The notes under the pieces were generated by a model. That model worked only from the letters and a program-made list of their open reading frames with translations. It was not told the DNA's origin and ran no database searches. From Planctomycetaceae bacterium (GTDB lineage Bacteria > Planctomycetota > Planctomycetia > Planctomycetales > Planctomycetaceae): a stretch of DNA of 22,322 nt. The DNA lies in NCBI GenBank assembly GCA_003503535.1, contig DOCI01000188.1:1670-23991 (forward strand), written 5' to 3'. Each line of letters opens with the position of its first letter. Position 1 is the first letter of the stretch. The position numbers were made by a program, and so were the translations under genes. Positions 7,453 through 16,597 of this stretch are shown in pieces.

Positions 7453-8433
7453 TTAAGACGGTCGCCGACGCATATATTGCTGAATGATGTCCCCCGCTTT
7501 TGAAGAAGGATTCTCTTCCGCAAAAGATTTCCCTGCAGATTCCCTGCCTGCATTTTCTACCTTAGCTTCTTCTTTTGCACCCGTTTCAGAGGGATCGGGA
7601 AGCTTGACTGGAATTTCAGATCCCGATTTCTTACTGGCAGTAGGCTCCTCTTCCTCGACCTCATAGTCCTGTTCGGGCTGAGGCTGTTGATATTGTGGCT
7701 GCTGGTATTGAGGTTGCTGCTGTTGAGGATATCCGGGCATCTGCTGATTTGGCATTGGATATCCCTGAGGATACCCAGGCATCTGATATTGTTGCGGATA
7801 TCCTGGCATCTGAGGATACGGGAATTGCCCCATCGGCATCTGTGGAGGATATCCGGGCATCTGAGGATACCCGTAACCAGGTGGCATCGAACCAGGAGCG
7901 TATTGAAGAGGTTGCTGCCCGGGATACTGCTGTTGAGGTGGGAAGTATTGAGTATCCCCCTCGTTCATCATTTGTGTATCAGTAGGTGAACCTGAAAGAT
8001 CGTGAAGCGTTTCTGTTCCTGTTGAGTCACCATCTGATTCGGAGTCTTCATACTGGTCAGATTCCGGAATCGTTTCTCCCGACAATTCCAGGGGCTCACC
8101 AGGCTCGGAGGCGACTTCCGCTGCAACGGGCGCCCCTTCTTTCACCGTAATGGAGAATTCGAGTTTCCCGATACGGATTTTATCGCCCGTATTCAGTACA
8201 GTTTGACCTTTCAATGGTTCGTCATTGACATGTGTCCCGTTCGTGCTGCCAAGGTCACGTAGTCGAACCGAGTATTCATCGAGTGTGAATACACAATGAT
8301 GTCTACTGACCAAGTCGTTGTTGGGTCGCATGTGGCAATCTTCACCACGACCAATCAGAAATTTTTTCGTCGTCAGGGAAATGACTTTCCCCTCGTGTTT
8401 TCCAGATAAGATCCGTAAATCCGCAGTGAGCAT
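7453..8433 (-). CDS. FHA-domain protein with Pro/Gln/Tyr-rich MPGYP repeats
   Basis: This 326-aa protein starts at ATG 8431-8433, with GGAG 6 nt upstream. The frame extends further upstream, but the extra 50 residues lack family character. Residues about 5-97 are a forkhead-associated domain, a phosphothreonine-binding fold: GRGEDCHMRP (28-37), SRHHC (43-47) and DLGSTNGTHVN (60-70) are its hallmark loops. An acidic Ser/Glu linker follows (about 100-160). Residues about 164-255 are low complexity, with MPGYP at 192, 209, 218 and 232 plus PQYQQ repeats, and are probably disordered. The C-terminus has a Lys/Glu-rich stretch and ends in DIIQQYMRRRPS. No membrane segment is seen. Such proteins usually read Ser/Thr kinase signals and may assemble complexes; the partner kinase is not in this window. 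Confidence 0.88.
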   Translation of the reverse strand: MLTADLRILSGKHEGKVISLTTKKFLIGRGEDCHMRPNNDLVSRHHCVFTLDEYSVRLRDLGSTNGTHVNDEPLKGQTVLNTGDKIRIGKLEFSITVKEGAPVAAEVASEPGEPLELSGETIPESDQYEDSESDGDSTGTETLHDLSGSPTDTQMMNEGDTQYFPPQQQYPGQQPLQYAPGSMPPGYGYPQMPGYPPQMPMGQFPYPQMPGYPQQYQMPGYPQGYPMPNQQMPGYPQQQQPQYQQPQYQQPQPEQDYEVEEEEPTASKKSGSEIPVKLPDPSETGAKEEAKVENAGRESAGKSFAEENPSSKAGDIIQQYMRRRPS

Positions 8434-8994
8434 TAGTAACTCCAACACACAAATCTCTGTAATCCCAAAGGTAATCAGATTTAACCTGTACAAACCGGAG
8501 TGGTCCCGTTTTCGAAGGGAAAACTGAATTCGAAAGGACCACGAACGATGCAACTCCGCTGCGCAGTGGAAGTTCATTCGCAAATGCCAGAAACTCGCTC
8601 ATATTGACGGATCGTGAAATAGACGATGTCAAATCGTAAGACAGTTCAGGGCAATCAGGTTGAAATCCTGTTAAACACCAATTAAGGAATCAAGAAAACG
8701 AACGATTGAAAAAAGAGCAGTAGATGCCGCAATGAAATGAGTGTCTGCAAAACGAAATGGACGAAAGAATGAAAAAAAGACTGGTCCAAATCTGTTTGGC
8801 GAAACAATAAGTATTCTTGGATACTATTACGCTATTCAGAGAATCGATTCTTGTCAATGAAACATATGAGTAATTACACTGAGAATTCATAGAACAGTAT
8901 GGTTTTATCAACGAAATCAAATGGGATTCCGAGCGATTCGACAATATGCGTTTTCAGATTACCTTTTTTTGCATAATAATCGCTCAAATCTATG
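8434..8994 (-). other. 561-nt intergenic region upstream of the FHA gene
   Basis: No convincing gene is seen on either strand; open frames here are short and low-quality. On the minus strand TTGACA (8852-8857) and TAGCGT (8829-8834) are 17 nt apart and could be a promoter for the FHA gene, but the -10 match is weak. An 8-bp perfect inverted repeat GAGCGATT/AATCGCTC (8931-8938 with 8978-8985), with an inner TATGC/GCATA pair, sits just past the stop of the 132-aa gene. It may help end that transcript. The right half is AT-rich. Confidence 0.4.
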
Positions 8995-9393
8995 TTACTC
9001 CTCAGAGTCTGGGGTCTGCTCTGTGTTCTTTGCATCATTGAGATATTGCCCCAGTTTTTCGATGGGAACCAGATTCATTTCAAAGACTCTCTGTCGAAAA
9101 ATGGTTTTCATTTGCAGGGTGTGAAGCCATTTCCCCTCACCTGTCTCGTAGGAAATCACACCGCCATCTGCACAGATCAGTACGTGAATGGCATGGATAC
9201 CGTTGGCGCTGACAAATTCATCAATGGCCCCCAGTTCACCCGCAAACTCCGACAGCTTTTGAGACTGAGCCTCACTGGCATGCCAGCGAACATCTTTACC
9301 CGGCATCCGAGTCCATTTGGTTGTCGACATCACGTCCGCACAATCAGGCCGCACGATTTCAGTATTGCTGGACTCTTTAAATTCAGGCTCCAT
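8995..9393 (-). CDS. Hypothetical protein (132 aa)
   Basis: This 132-aa soluble protein is not recognised. It has an acidic N-terminus, a central part with WTRMPGKDVRWHASEAQSQ, a hydrophobic beta-like stretch AIHVLICADGGVISYETGEG (about residues 68-87), and a helical end with an acidic tail (EQTPDSEE). No signal peptide, membrane segment or known motif is seen. ATG at 9391-9393 has only a weak purine-rich sequence (GAGAG) immediately before it, so the start is less certain; a later Met (residue 22) is possible. It lies 76 nt downstream of the SDR gene on the same strand, so the two may be co-transcribed. Composition and strand agreement favour a real gene. Confidence 0.6.
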   Translation of the reverse strand: MEPEFKESSNTEIVRPDCADVMSTTKWTRMPGKDVRWHASEAQSQKLSEFAGELGAIDEFVSANGIHAIHVLICADGGVISYETGEGKWLHTLQMKTIFRQRVFEMNLVPIEKLGQYLNDAKNTEQTPDSEE

Positions 9394-9469
9394 CTCTCGA
9401 TTTATTCTTTCTGCTGTTGAAATCTCTTATTATTGTTGTGGATGTGTTAAGTTATCACGGAACACCGCA

Positions 9470-10252
9470 TCAATTCGCTTCCTGACGCTTGGCGGCCCAC
9501 CAGGGAAGAGAAATTCCACCATCGATGAGCAAAGTCGAGCCGGTCATATAGTCGGCATCGGGACTGAGAGTGTAGAGGATAGCTCGACCAATTTCCGAAG
9601 GAGTTCCGAGTCGATCCCAAGGGATGTTGCCAGCGCCAGCTGCGAGATCCTCTTCCGAGAAAAACTTACGCTCACCCGGCGTGTCGATCCAGCCAGGGTG
9701 GATGATATTCACACGAATACGATGCCCGGCTAATTCGATTGCAGCAGTTCGTGCCATCTGATCAATCGCCGCCTTGGCCATGTTGTAGGCCATTGCTCCC
9801 GGCAATGGAATCACGGCATGCGGTGAACTGACGACCGTAATTGCTCCACCGCCCCCTTGCGAAATCATTTGACGCGAAGCAGCTTGCACTCCGTAAAAAG
9901 CTCCCCACATACTCACGTCAATCGTTTTTCGAAAACCGTCCATTTTAGCATCGACCATATTTTCCCGATCGCTGTAGACAGCATTCGAGACATAACAATC
10001 GAGCCGTCCCCAGGTTTCGACGACCTGACTCACCATCGCTTCCACAGCCGACTGATCGGAAACATCAGTCTGGATCGCCAAACCCTTTTGGCCAAGCAAT
10101 TCGATCTCAGCGACCACTTCCTGAGCCGCCTCGGCATCGGAATGATAATTCACGGCCACGTTGGCACCGGCTTTCGCCAACTCGATTGCCGCTCCCCGCC
10201 CAATACCTCGTGAAGCGCCAGTGATAATGACATTTTTTCCAGTAAGATCCAT
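9470..10252 (-). CDS. SDR-family NAD(P)-dependent oxidoreductase
   Basis: This is a 260-aa classical short-chain dehydrogenase/reductase, the usual length. The cofactor loop TGASRGIG is at 11-18. The catalytic residues Ser143 (VSSPH), Tyr156 and Lys160 (YNMAK) are present, and the C-terminal MTGSTLLIDGG block is intact. The usual NNAG motif reads SNAV (89-92), a departure from consensus in a part that stabilises the central sheet. HPGWIDTPGE (185-194) is the normal PG motif region. ATG at 10250-10252 is chosen because the family starts there; the 14 extra upstream residues begin at TTG. No good Shine-Dalgarno is seen. Glucose-1-dehydrogenase-like and 3-oxoacyl-ACP-reductase-like members share these features, so the substrate cannot be given. 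Confidence 0.9.
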   Translation of the reverse strand: MDLTGKNVIITGASRGIGRGAAIELAKAGANVAVNYHSDAEAAQEVVAEIELLGQKGLAIQTDVSDQSAVEAMVSQVVETWGRLDCYVSNAVYSDRENMVDAKMDGFRKTIDVSMWGAFYGVQAASRQMISQGGGGAITVVSSPHAVIPLPGAMAYNMAKAAIDQMARTAAIELAGHRIRVNIIHPGWIDTPGERKFFSEEDLAAGAGNIPWDRLGTPSEIGRAILYTLSPDADYMTGSTLLIDGGISLPWWAAKRQEAN

Positions 10253-10903
10253 TGTCGCAACTTTATCAATATGAATAGAGGAACATTCAATCAAAGTTTC
10301 TCAGACTGACCTTGAAGGCTAACTGAACCGAACGCGATCCTGAGAAATAAACTCTGCTCAATTAACGTAACATAAGCACCACAACATCGAAAGCCAGACA
10401 ACACTCCAGATCTGATCTGAATGAGCCCTGCACCGGATTCATGCTTGCATGAAAATGCTCATACGGTTTCTCGTAAGCCCTGAAGAACAATTCAATGGAC
10501 TCAACAAAAAAGCTACACCGACTTGAGTCAGAAAGTTTGTTATTGGCTCACCATCGATTTGACGAATCTCACAGGTTGAGACAAAGCAGAGAACTGGCTG
10601 ACGTAGCCCCAGGAGGATTTCTTTTAAAGCCGGGCGACCCGGAAAGATTTATTCGGGATGGTGTAGCCGTATGCAACCTCAGAAACCCCAATCCTCAAAT
10701 CAAAGAAGAATGACTCGACGAACACCATTCGCATTTCTCAACATAATTAGGAGAATTGCCTTTCAATTTCAATTAATCGATGTATTCAACCAACGCATCA
10801 TTCAGCAATCGTTTACGGTTATCGTCTTCCATCGTTTCCGTTTTGTCCTCGCCGTATTTGCATGAATCCGCACGAATACTCATACGAACAGACAGAATGG
10901 CAT
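10253..10903. other. 650-nt gene-poor region between the SDR gene and tRNA-Leu
   Basis: No confident gene is seen. A 72-residue plus-strand frame (10495-10713, with LLKPGDPERFIRDGVAV) has no good ribosome binding site and is not recognised. A 36-residue minus-strand frame is listed separately. No repeat or RNA signature was recognised in 10295-10490. It may hold decayed sequence. Confidence 0.35.
10773..10883 (-). CDS. Possible very small acidic protein (36 aa)
   Basis: A minus-strand frame from ATG at 10881-10883 to TAA at 10773-10775 encodes 36 residues. The C-terminal part, METM-like start then DDNRKRLLNDALVEYID, is charged and amphipathic and reads like real protein. No clear Shine-Dalgarno precedes the ATG, and the frame starts only 20 nt after the tRNA terminator, which argues against it unless it has its own promoter. 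It could be a remnant of a longer gene. Weak call. Confidence 0.22.
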   Translation of the reverse strand: MSIRADSCKYGEDKTETMEDDNRKRLLNDALVEYID

Positions 10904-10935
10904 AAAAAAACGTCATCCCGACGAGGAACAACGTT
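10904..10935 (-). terminator. Intrinsic terminator after tRNA-Leu
   Basis: On the minus strand AACGTTGTTCC (10935-10925) pairs with GGGATGACGTT (10919-10909) through 11 pairs including G-U wobbles, with a 5-base loop. A run of T (A on the plus strand, 10904-10910) follows. It lies 35 nt past the tRNA 3' end. Confidence 0.75.
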
Positions 10936-10970
10936 TAGCGTAACGCCTTATATCGATAGCACTTAGCAAG

Positions 10971-11055
<85 letters not shown>

Positions 11056-11085
11056 AGTGTTTGATGTGAGAGCATGGCAATTAGA

Positions 11086-11114
11086 AATATATCGTGACTG
11101 CGACAAGATTTGAA
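11086..11114 (-). promoter_or_regulatory. Likely promoter of tRNA-Leu
   Basis: On the minus strand TTCAAA (11114-11109) and TATATT (11091-11086) are separated by 17 nt, matching the housekeeping sigma consensus at 9 of 12 positions. The tRNA starts 30 nt after the -10 box, leaving a 5' leader of about 23 nt. Confidence 0.45.
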
Positions 11115-11260
11115 CCGTTTCCATTCACAAACTACAAATCTTTATCGAGTCCGTTAAGAATGTGGACAACAATTGACACACTCCAGCTTGAGGACACGGC
11201 CATACTGGAGATGTTCATCCCAAGTTCCATCTTCAATCTATTCTGAACATTGTCACTGTA

Positions 11261-11289
11261 CCTGATTCATGGGTTATCGCGGAATCAGG
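11261..11289 (-). repeat. Hairpin overlapping the lhgO stop codon
   Basis: CCTGATTC (11261-11268) and GAATCAGG (11282-11289) form a perfect 8-bp stem with a 13-base loop. The stop codon of lhgO (TGA, 11285-11287) lies inside one arm. No U-tract follows, so it may be a 3'-end stabiliser of the long nqr transcript rather than a standard terminator. Confidence 0.4.
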
Positions 11290-12487
11290 CATGAAAGCGT
11301 TTCAGCAAACGATCGCAGATGGTCACGCCGATATTCAATGCAGAAGTCGCAGCGGGCGATGGGGCATTGAGGACGTGAATCGCGTGCTGATCTTCTTCGA
11401 TCAGAAAATCATCGACGAGCTGGCCATCTGGTGTGACGGCCTGAGCACGGATTCCCGCTGGGGCGGCGATGAGATCCGACGATTTGATGTCGGGGACTAA
11501 CCTTTGCAAAGCAGTCACAAAAGCAGGTTTGGAAACCGAGCGATACATCTCGCCTAAGCCAGCCGACCAATGTTTCAAGCCAAGTTTGCGGAAGCCAGGA
11601 AAACTGAGGGCATCCCACATGTCGCGAACATTGAAATTTGTTTTGGCATATCCTTCCCGGGCAAAGGCGAGCACAGCGTTGGGGCCGCACTCGACGCCCC
11701 CTTGAATCATGCGGGTAAAATGCACACCCAGAAACGGAAAATTGGGATCGGGAACCGGGTAAATCAAGTTCCTGCAGAGATGCTCAGCCCGAGGACGAAG
11801 TTCGTAATACTCGCCGCGAAAGGGAATGATCTTCGCTTGTGGATTCCAACCACACAGTTTAGCGATGCGGTCCGATTGCAGCCCGGCACAGGTGACGATC
11901 TGTCTCGTTCGAAATTCGCCGACTTTGGTTGTCAACACTTGTTGACCCGAGCGAGCCTCGACTTTCAGGAGTTCCGCCTGAGTGCGAATAATGCCGCCTT
12001 GCTCTTTGATGATTTCGGCAAGTTTTTCAGAGACTTTGACATAGTCGACAATTCCCGTTTCGGGGACATGGATTGCAGCAATGCCCGCAGTTTGTGGTTC
12101 CAGCTCGGACAATCGTTCCCGGCTGATCAGTTCGCAAGAGACGCCGTTGGCTTGCCCACGTTCGAAAATTGATTGCAGACCTGGAAGTTCAGAATCTTGT
12201 ATTGCAATGATGACTTTGCCACAACGATCGAACGGGATACTGTGTTCGGTACAGAATTCTTCAAGTTGCTGTTTCCCGGCTCGACAGTTCTTCGCCCTCA
12301 ATAATCCCGGCTTGTAATAGATCCCGGAATGAATCACGCCAGAATTGTGACCAGTTTGATGGGCGGCCAGATTGCCTTCTTTTTCAAGAAGTAGCAGTCG
12401 AGTCTGCGGGCGTTTCTGGAGAATGCGATAAGCGGTCGCCAATCCGACGATCCCGCCTCCGATGATCGAAACGTCGTATGATTCCAT
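11285..12487 (-). CDS. lhgO: L-2-hydroxyglutarate oxidase (FAD-dependent)
   Basis: This 400-aa protein has the usual length for LhgO/L2HGDH, which oxidises L-2-hydroxyglutarate to 2-oxoglutarate with FAD. The N-terminal dinucleotide-binding loop GGGIVG is at 10-15. [20 protein letters not shown] (47-66) is a family hallmark near the flavin. C-terminal [33 protein letters not shown] and the central EYYELR region also fit. The E. coli enzyme gives its electrons to the membrane quinone pool. The start ATG lies 6 nt after the nqrM stop with no good ribosome binding site of its own, which suggests translational coupling. It closes the nqr cluster, so it could supply reduced quinone alongside Nqr. 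Other DAO-family oxidases are less likely given the motifs. Confidence 0.92.
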   Translation of the reverse strand: MESYDVSIIGGGIVGLATAYRILQKRPQTRLLLLEKEGNLAAHQTGHNSGVIHSGIYYKPGLLRAKNCRAGKQQLEEFCTEHSIPFDRCGKVIIAIQDSELPGLQSIFERGQANGVSCELISRERLSELEPQTAGIAAIHVPETGIVDYVKVSEKLAEIIKEQGGIIRTQAELLKVEARSGQQVLTTKVGEFRTRQIVTCAGLQSDRIAKLCGWNPQAKIIPFRGEYYELRPRAEHLCRNLIYPVPDPNFPFLGVHFTRMIQGGVECGPNAVLAFAREGYAKTNFNVRDMWDALSFPGFRKLGLKHWSAGLGEMYRSVSKPAFVTALQRLVPDIKSSDLIAAPAGIRAQAVTPDGQLVDDFLIEEDQHAIHVLNAPSPAATSALNIGVTICDRLLKRFHA

Positions 12488-12493
12488 AACGGT

Positions 12494-12703
12494 TTAAGTT
12501 TCACTCGATGAAGAAACAGTTTCCTTTGACGGTGCGGGAGTATTCGGAGCACAGGTGTTACAAACCGATTGATTGGCTCCATCGGGCATGTTGCTCAACC
12601 CACCACAACTGCCTCGGAGGCAGCGGTTGCTGAAGATGACTCCTGCAGCCATGCCGCCAATCGCGGCTGCAAAAACAATTAGAGCGACTATAAATGTGGC
12701 CAT
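12494..12703 (-). CDS. nqrM: Na+-NQR maturation factor NqrM
   Basis: This 69-aa protein has one N-terminal membrane helix (residues about 3-24, FIVALIVFAAAIGGMAAGVIF) followed by RCLRGSCGG (27-35) and a CNTC motif (48-51). Four Cys (28, 33, 48, 51) in this spacing are the signature of NqrM (DUF539). NqrM is needed to assemble the iron-sulfur centre held by NqrD and NqrE. It starts one base after the apbE stop and ends 6 nt before lhgO, so all three are tightly linked. The Ser/Thr-rich C-terminal tail is variable in the family. Position next to apbE and the nqr genes strengthens the call. Confidence 0.93.
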   Translation of the reverse strand: MATFIVALIVFAAAIGGMAAGVIFSNRCLRGSCGGLSNMPDGANQSVCNTCAPNTPAPSKETVSSSSET

Positions 12704-12704
12704 T

Positions 12705-13754
12705 TTATTCTTTCGTCTGGTTCAGAAATTCTTGGCTGAAATAACTATCGGCCTGAGTCTCTTCACGTTCCAGTAATCCGACTGCCAGTTCATGATTCGC
12801 AGCAAAGTTCTTGGCTTTTGCCATTCCCATCACCATTAATGCAGTTGCATAAACATCCGCAGCAAGACAGGATTCGGACAATACGGAGACTGAACGCAAA
12901 TGATGAGTCACAGGTCTTCCGGTTATTGGATTTATTGTATGAGAATACCGAATGCCGTCGACCTCATAAAAGTTTCGATAATCGCCTGAGGTCGCCATCG
13001 CAACATCAGACAGATGCACGACCCGCTCAATATCCCGCTTGCCTTCGATTGGCTTTTCAATCCCGAGCCTCCATTTCGTGCCATCTTCCTTACGTCCAAC
13101 AGCAACGACTTCTCCACCAATATTGACCAGACACCCTTGAATTCCCTGAGTTTTAAGCTCTTCTGCAATCACATCAACTGCGTAACCTTTGGCGATCGCG
13201 GAAAGATCGAGCCGGAGGTTGGGAATAGTCTTACGAATGGCGGGGGGATCGAGACGGGCTTTCAGTTGATGAGCGCCCACGTTACTCATGACCTCATCAA
13301 TCTGTTCCTGAGTCGGTATTGTTCGATCTTTAATTTCCGGCCCAAAATGCCAGAGGTCGACCAATGGCCCGACGGTCGGATCGAAGGCTCCATTGGTTAT
13401 GATGGAAAAAATAATCGCCTCATTGACCACTTGGGCAAACCCGGGAGAGACGGGAAACCAGTCCAGAGATTGCGATTGATTGAACTGCGAGATTTCCGAC
13501 TGAGGATCGTAAGTCGACATCTCAGCATTGATCTGCTCAAGCAGTTCCTCGATGCGGTTCGTCAATTTGGGAATCTGGTCCGGGGGAAGATCGTCGGCGA
13601 TGGTCACTTCATAGAATGTGCCCATCGTATTCCCGGTGATTTTAATCGGACGGAATGCCTCTTCGTTTTGCTGACACCCACTACAAAAAACGCTCTCTGC
13701 CAGAATCAGGCAAAGAGCGATTTTGTGGAATCGTGTTATTCGATCGCCATTCAT
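12705..13754 (-). CDS. apbE: FAD:protein FMN transferase ApbE (lipoprotein)
   Basis: This 349-aa protein from ATG at 13752-13754, 7 nt after the nqrF stop, has a lipoprotein-like signal ending at Cys27 (FCSGC). ApbE moves FMN from FAD to a Thr of NqrB and NqrC. Family motifs are visible: GNTMGTFYEV (41-50), FDPTVGPLVDLWHFG (124-138), DLSAIAKGYAVD (183-194), NIGGEV (211-216), TSGDYRNFYEVDG (255-267), HTINPITG (272-279) and the metal-binding AADVYATALMVMG (298-310). GGAGG at the end of nqrF is 11 nt before the ATG. Upstream frame extension overlaps nqrF and is rejected. The gene is in the right place to modify its operon partners. The enzyme works on the outer face of the inner membrane. Confidence 0.96.
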   Translation of the reverse strand: MNGDRITRFHKIALCLILAESVFCSGCQQNEEAFRPIKITGNTMGTFYEVTIADDLPPDQIPKLTNRIEELLEQINAEMSTYDPQSEISQFNQSQSLDWFPVSPGFAQVVNEAIIFSIITNGAFDPTVGPLVDLWHFGPEIKDRTIPTQEQIDEVMSNVGAHQLKARLDPPAIRKTIPNLRLDLSAIAKGYAVDVIAEELKTQGIQGCLVNIGGEVVAVGRKEDGTKWRLGIEKPIEGKRDIERVVHLSDVAMATSGDYRNFYEVDGIRYSHTINPITGRPVTHHLRSVSVLSESCLAADVYATALMVMGMAKAKNFAANHELAVGLLEREETQADSYFSQEFLNQTKE

Positions 13755-13761
13755 CGGCCGA

Positions 13762-14988
13762 TTAGCCTCCGAAGTCGTCGTAAGCGATGTTTTCCGGTTC
13801 GACACCCTGATCTTCCAGCAGTTTCTGAACTGCGGAGAGCATCATTGGAGGACCACAAATATAGTATTCGCAATCTTCCGGAGCAGGGTGCTCTTTCAGA
13901 TAGTAATCGTACAGAACATTGTGAATGAATCCGACGGGGCCAGTCCAGTTGTCTTCCGGCTGCGGTTCTGACAACGCAATGTGCAGTGTAAAGTTCGGAA
14001 ACTTCTCGGCCAACGCCTCGAATTCTTCCAGGTAGAAGAGTTCGCGTTTACTGCGTCCACCATACCAGTAGGAAATTTTTCGACCGGAGTTCAACGTTTT
14101 GAGAAGTTCAAAAATGTGCGATCGCAGCGGAGCCATGCCTGCTCCACCACCGATGTAGATCATTTCGTTTTCGGTTTCTTTGATGAAGAACTCACCATAA
14201 GGACCAGAAATAGTGACTTTATCGCCTGGCTTCAGGTTAAAGATATAGGAAGACATCTTGCCGGGAGGTGTCCCTTCCGGTGCTCGCGGCGGCGGGGTCG
14301 CCACACGCACGTTGAGCATGATGATCCCTTTTTCACCAGGATAGTTGGCCATCGAATAAGCACGGACAACATCTTCCTTAACGACCGATTTGACTTTCCA
14401 CAGGTTGAACTTGTCCCAGTCGCCACGGAATTTTTCTTCGATGTCGAAGTTTTCGTAGGTGAGCTCGTGAGGCGGACACTCGATCTGAATGTATCCCCCG
14501 GCTTTGAAGCCGACATCTTCACCTTCAGGCAGTTCGAGAATCAGTTCCTTAATGAAAGTGGCCACGTTGCGGTTGGATTTGACAGTACAGATCCACTTCT
14601 TCGTCTCGAAAACTTCCGGCGGAACTTCAACCCGCATATCCCCTTTGACAGGAACCTGGCAGGAAAGTCGCAAACCTTCGCGAGCTTCTTTTTTATTGAT
14701 GTGACCTTTTTCGGTCGGCAGGATATCTCCGCCACCTTCTGTGATATGCACTTTGCACTGGGCACAGGTTCCACCACCGCCGCAGGCTGAGGAAACGAAA
14801 ATTTTGTCGGCTGCCAAAGCTCCGAGCAATTTGCCGCCAGCAGGGACATGAATTTCTTTTTGATCGTTCACGATGATCGTTACATCGCCACTCGGAACAA
14901 GTCTCGATTTGGCAAACAAAATCACACCGACCAGCGAAATGATGATCAGCGTAAACATCGCCACGCTAATAAATATGGTACTGAACAT
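13762..14988 (-). CDS. nqrF: Na+-translocating NADH:quinone oxidoreductase subunit F
   Basis: This 408-aa subunit is the NADH entry point. An N-terminal membrane helix (about 5-26) is followed by a ferredoxin domain with Cys69, Cys75, Cys78 and Cys110 for a 2Fe-2S cluster. An FAD-binding block RAYSMANYP (209-217), an NAD-binding [12 protein letters not shown] (280-291), ICGPPMM (377-383) and the C-terminal DFGG follow. Length and residue positions match the family. The upstream Shine-Dalgarno is weak (AGGG, 9 nt before). The gap to nqrE is the largest in the operon (211 nt) and holds no gene that I can see; a separate promoter there is possible but not evident. Confidence 0.97.
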   Translation of the reverse strand: MFSTIFISVAMFTLIIISLVGVILFAKSRLVPSGDVTIIVNDQKEIHVPAGGKLLGALAADKIFVSSACGGGGTCAQCKVHITEGGGDILPTEKGHINKKEAREGLRLSCQVPVKGDMRVEVPPEVFETKKWICTVKSNRNVATFIKELILELPEGEDVGFKAGGYIQIECPPHELTYENFDIEEKFRGDWDKFNLWKVKSVVKEDVVRAYSMANYPGEKGIIMLNVRVATPPPRAPEGTPPGKMSSYIFNLKPGDKVTISGPYGEFFIKETENEMIYIGGGAGMAPLRSHIFELLKTLNSGRKISYWYGGRSKRELFYLEEFEALAEKFPNFTLHIALSEPQPEDNWTGPVGFIHNVLYDYYLKEHPAPEDCEYYICGPPMMLSAVQKLLEDQGVEPENIAYDDFGG

Positions 14989-15199
14989 AGCATAATACCC
15001 TGTCAGGGTTTTGATATAGGAGTCAAAGAACTGTAACGCACTCTGTTGTCGTGCTTTACAACTTTCACAACCCGAGAATTGAATAATAACGAACTAAGTT
15101 TCTACTCAACCAAGTGCTATCGAAATGACAAGTCCATCGGTCAATGATAGACATTCTCAATCTTGAATTACAGTTGAATTATTGAAATTCGAAAGATGT

Positions 15200-15826
15200 T
15201 TACAGTTGAATTCCGGAAAATGACATGAATGCCAGAGACATCAAACCGACCGTGATAAACGTAATTCCCAGCCCTTTGAGGCCATCAGGAACATCGCTGT
15301 ATTTCATTTTTTCTCGAATCCCAGCCAGTGCGGCAATCGCAAACGCCCAACCGAGTCCTGATCCGAAACCGAACACACAGCTGTCTGCAAAATTATAGTC
15401 ACGCTCCACCATAAACAGAGACCCACCCAGGATCGCACAGTTCACGGTAATCAACGGCAGGAAAATTCCCAGTGCATTGTACAATGGTGGGAAGAAGCGA
15501 TCGAGAATCAATTCAAGAATCTGCACCATCGCGGCAATGACGCCGATGTAGCTGATCAACCCGAGAAATTCGAGATCAATCCCCGAAAGCGAGGCAATTC
15601 CTGTCCAGCCCAGTGCATCTTTCTTGAGCAGGTAAGTGTAAATCAGATTATTGGCCGGCACAGTAATCGTCTGAATGACAATCACTGCAACACCCAGACC
15701 AAGGGCGGTTTTTACATTCTTGGAGACGGCCAGAAACGTACACATTCCCAGGAAGAATGCTAATGCCAGATTCTCGACGAAAACTGCTTTTAAGAGCAAG
15801 CTGAGGAAATGTTCTAATTGATCCAT
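15200..15826 (-). CDS. nqrE: Na+-translocating NADH:quinone oxidoreductase subunit E
   Basis: This 208-aa integral membrane subunit has about six transmembrane helices and is homologous to NqrD. Cys29 ([10 protein letters not shown]) and Cys130 ([12 protein letters not shown]) sit in the two mirrored half-helices and, with two Cys of NqrD, hold the membrane-embedded iron cluster. The [11 protein letters not shown] and [13 protein letters not shown] stretches are typical. GAGAG lies 6 nt before ATG (15824-15826). A 66-nt gap separates it from nqrD. No changes to key residues are seen. Confidence 0.97.
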   Translation of the reverse strand: MDQLEHFLSLLLKAVFVENLALAFFLGMCTFLAVSKNVKTALGLGVAVIVIQTITVPANNLIYTYLLKKDALGWTGIASLSGIDLEFLGLISYIGVIAAMVQILELILDRFFPPLYNALGIFLPLITVNCAILGGSLFMVERDYNFADSCVFGFGSGLGWAFAIAALAGIREKMKYSDVPDGLKGLGITFITVGLMSLAFMSFSGIQL

Positions 15827-15892
15827 GATGATCTCTCGACGTGAAAGTCAAATAATGAGATTGCAATAACTATTATCTACGAGAAACGATAC

Positions 15893-16519
15893 TTAGTCGT
15901 GTTCGACCTGATCTTTATCCGCTGTTCGCAACACCCAGATGAAAATCCCGATCAGGAAAAACGCACTTGGTGGAAGTAACAGTAAACCGTTAGGAACATA
16001 CCAGCCCCCTTCGTTGACCGAAGGAAAAATGGTATTACCGAAGAGCTTGCCGGAACCGAAGAGTTCACGAACAACTCCAACAATCAGCAGCAAAACGCTG
16101 TAGCCAAGTCCATTGCCGATGCCATCCAGGAAACTCATGAAGGCATTGTTCTTCATTGCGTAACCTTCTGCCCGACCCATCACGATACAGTTGGTAATGA
16201 TCAGACCCACAAACACCGACATCGTTTTGGCGATTTCCGGCAGAAACGCTTTGAGGAACTGATCGACCATAATCACGAGTGATGCGATGATCGTCATCTG
16301 TACGATAATGCGGATGCTGTTCGGGATGTAATCGCGAATCGCAGCGACGGCTGCACTGGAAAATCCAGTGACCAGTGTCACCGCAACACACATTGTAACT
16401 GTCGTTTCCATTTTACTCGTTACAGCGAGAGCCGAGCAGATTCCCAGAACCTGCAATGCAATCGGGTTGTTCGAGAAAATTGGAGTGAGCAGTACGTCAG
16501 CTGCTTTCGATCGTGCCAT
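15893..16519 (-). CDS. nqrD: Na+-translocating NADH:quinone oxidoreductase subunit D
   Basis: This 208-aa membrane subunit has about six transmembrane helices. Cys28 ([11 protein letters not shown]) and Cys111 ([15 protein letters not shown]) are the partner cluster ligands to those of Nqr[20 protein letters not shown] is the usual conserved loop and helix. The first residues ([20 protein letters not shown]) are ordinary for the family, and the length is standard. It lies 78 nt after nqrC. NqrD and NqrE together form the central pair that shuttles the electron across the membrane. Confidence 0.97.
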   Translation of the reverse strand: MARSKAADVLLTPIFSNNPIALQVLGICSALAVTSKMETTVTMCVAVTLVTGFSSAAVAAIRDYIPNSIRIIVQMTIIASLVIMVDQFLKAFLPEIAKTMSVFVGLIITNCIVMGRAEGYAMKNNAFMSFLDGIGNGLGYSVLLLIVGVVRELFGSGKLFGNTIFPSVNEGGWYVPNGLLLLPPSAFFLIGIFIWVLRTADKDQVEHD

Positions 16520-16597
16520 GATTTTTCTCTTTGTGTCCTGCCAGTTAGCGACAGGACTTAAGGATCATATTTGTTGCGTGAACGAATCTAATAATAA

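Noticed and set aside
7720..7880. Possible CRISPR array, because of regularly recurring GGATATCC-GGCATCTG units
   Set aside because: Spacing is short and irregular and the units are codons of a protein repeat in frame with the FHA gene; no unique spacers or cas genes.
7687..7989. Plus-strand frames rich in repeated residues (SASEDIRASED, LRISWHLRI)
   Set aside because: They are the opposite-strand reading of the MPGYP repeat DNA in the FHA gene.
11570..12172. A 200-aa plus-strand frame
   Set aside because: It is antisense to lhgO and has no recognisable domain.
13014..13928. A 304-aa plus-strand frame
   Set aside because: It is fully antisense to apbE and nqrF, whose motifs are unmistakable.
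13981..14790. A 269-aa plus-strand frame rich in Phe and His
   Set aside because: It is a mirror of nqrF codon usage on the opposite strand, not an independent gene.
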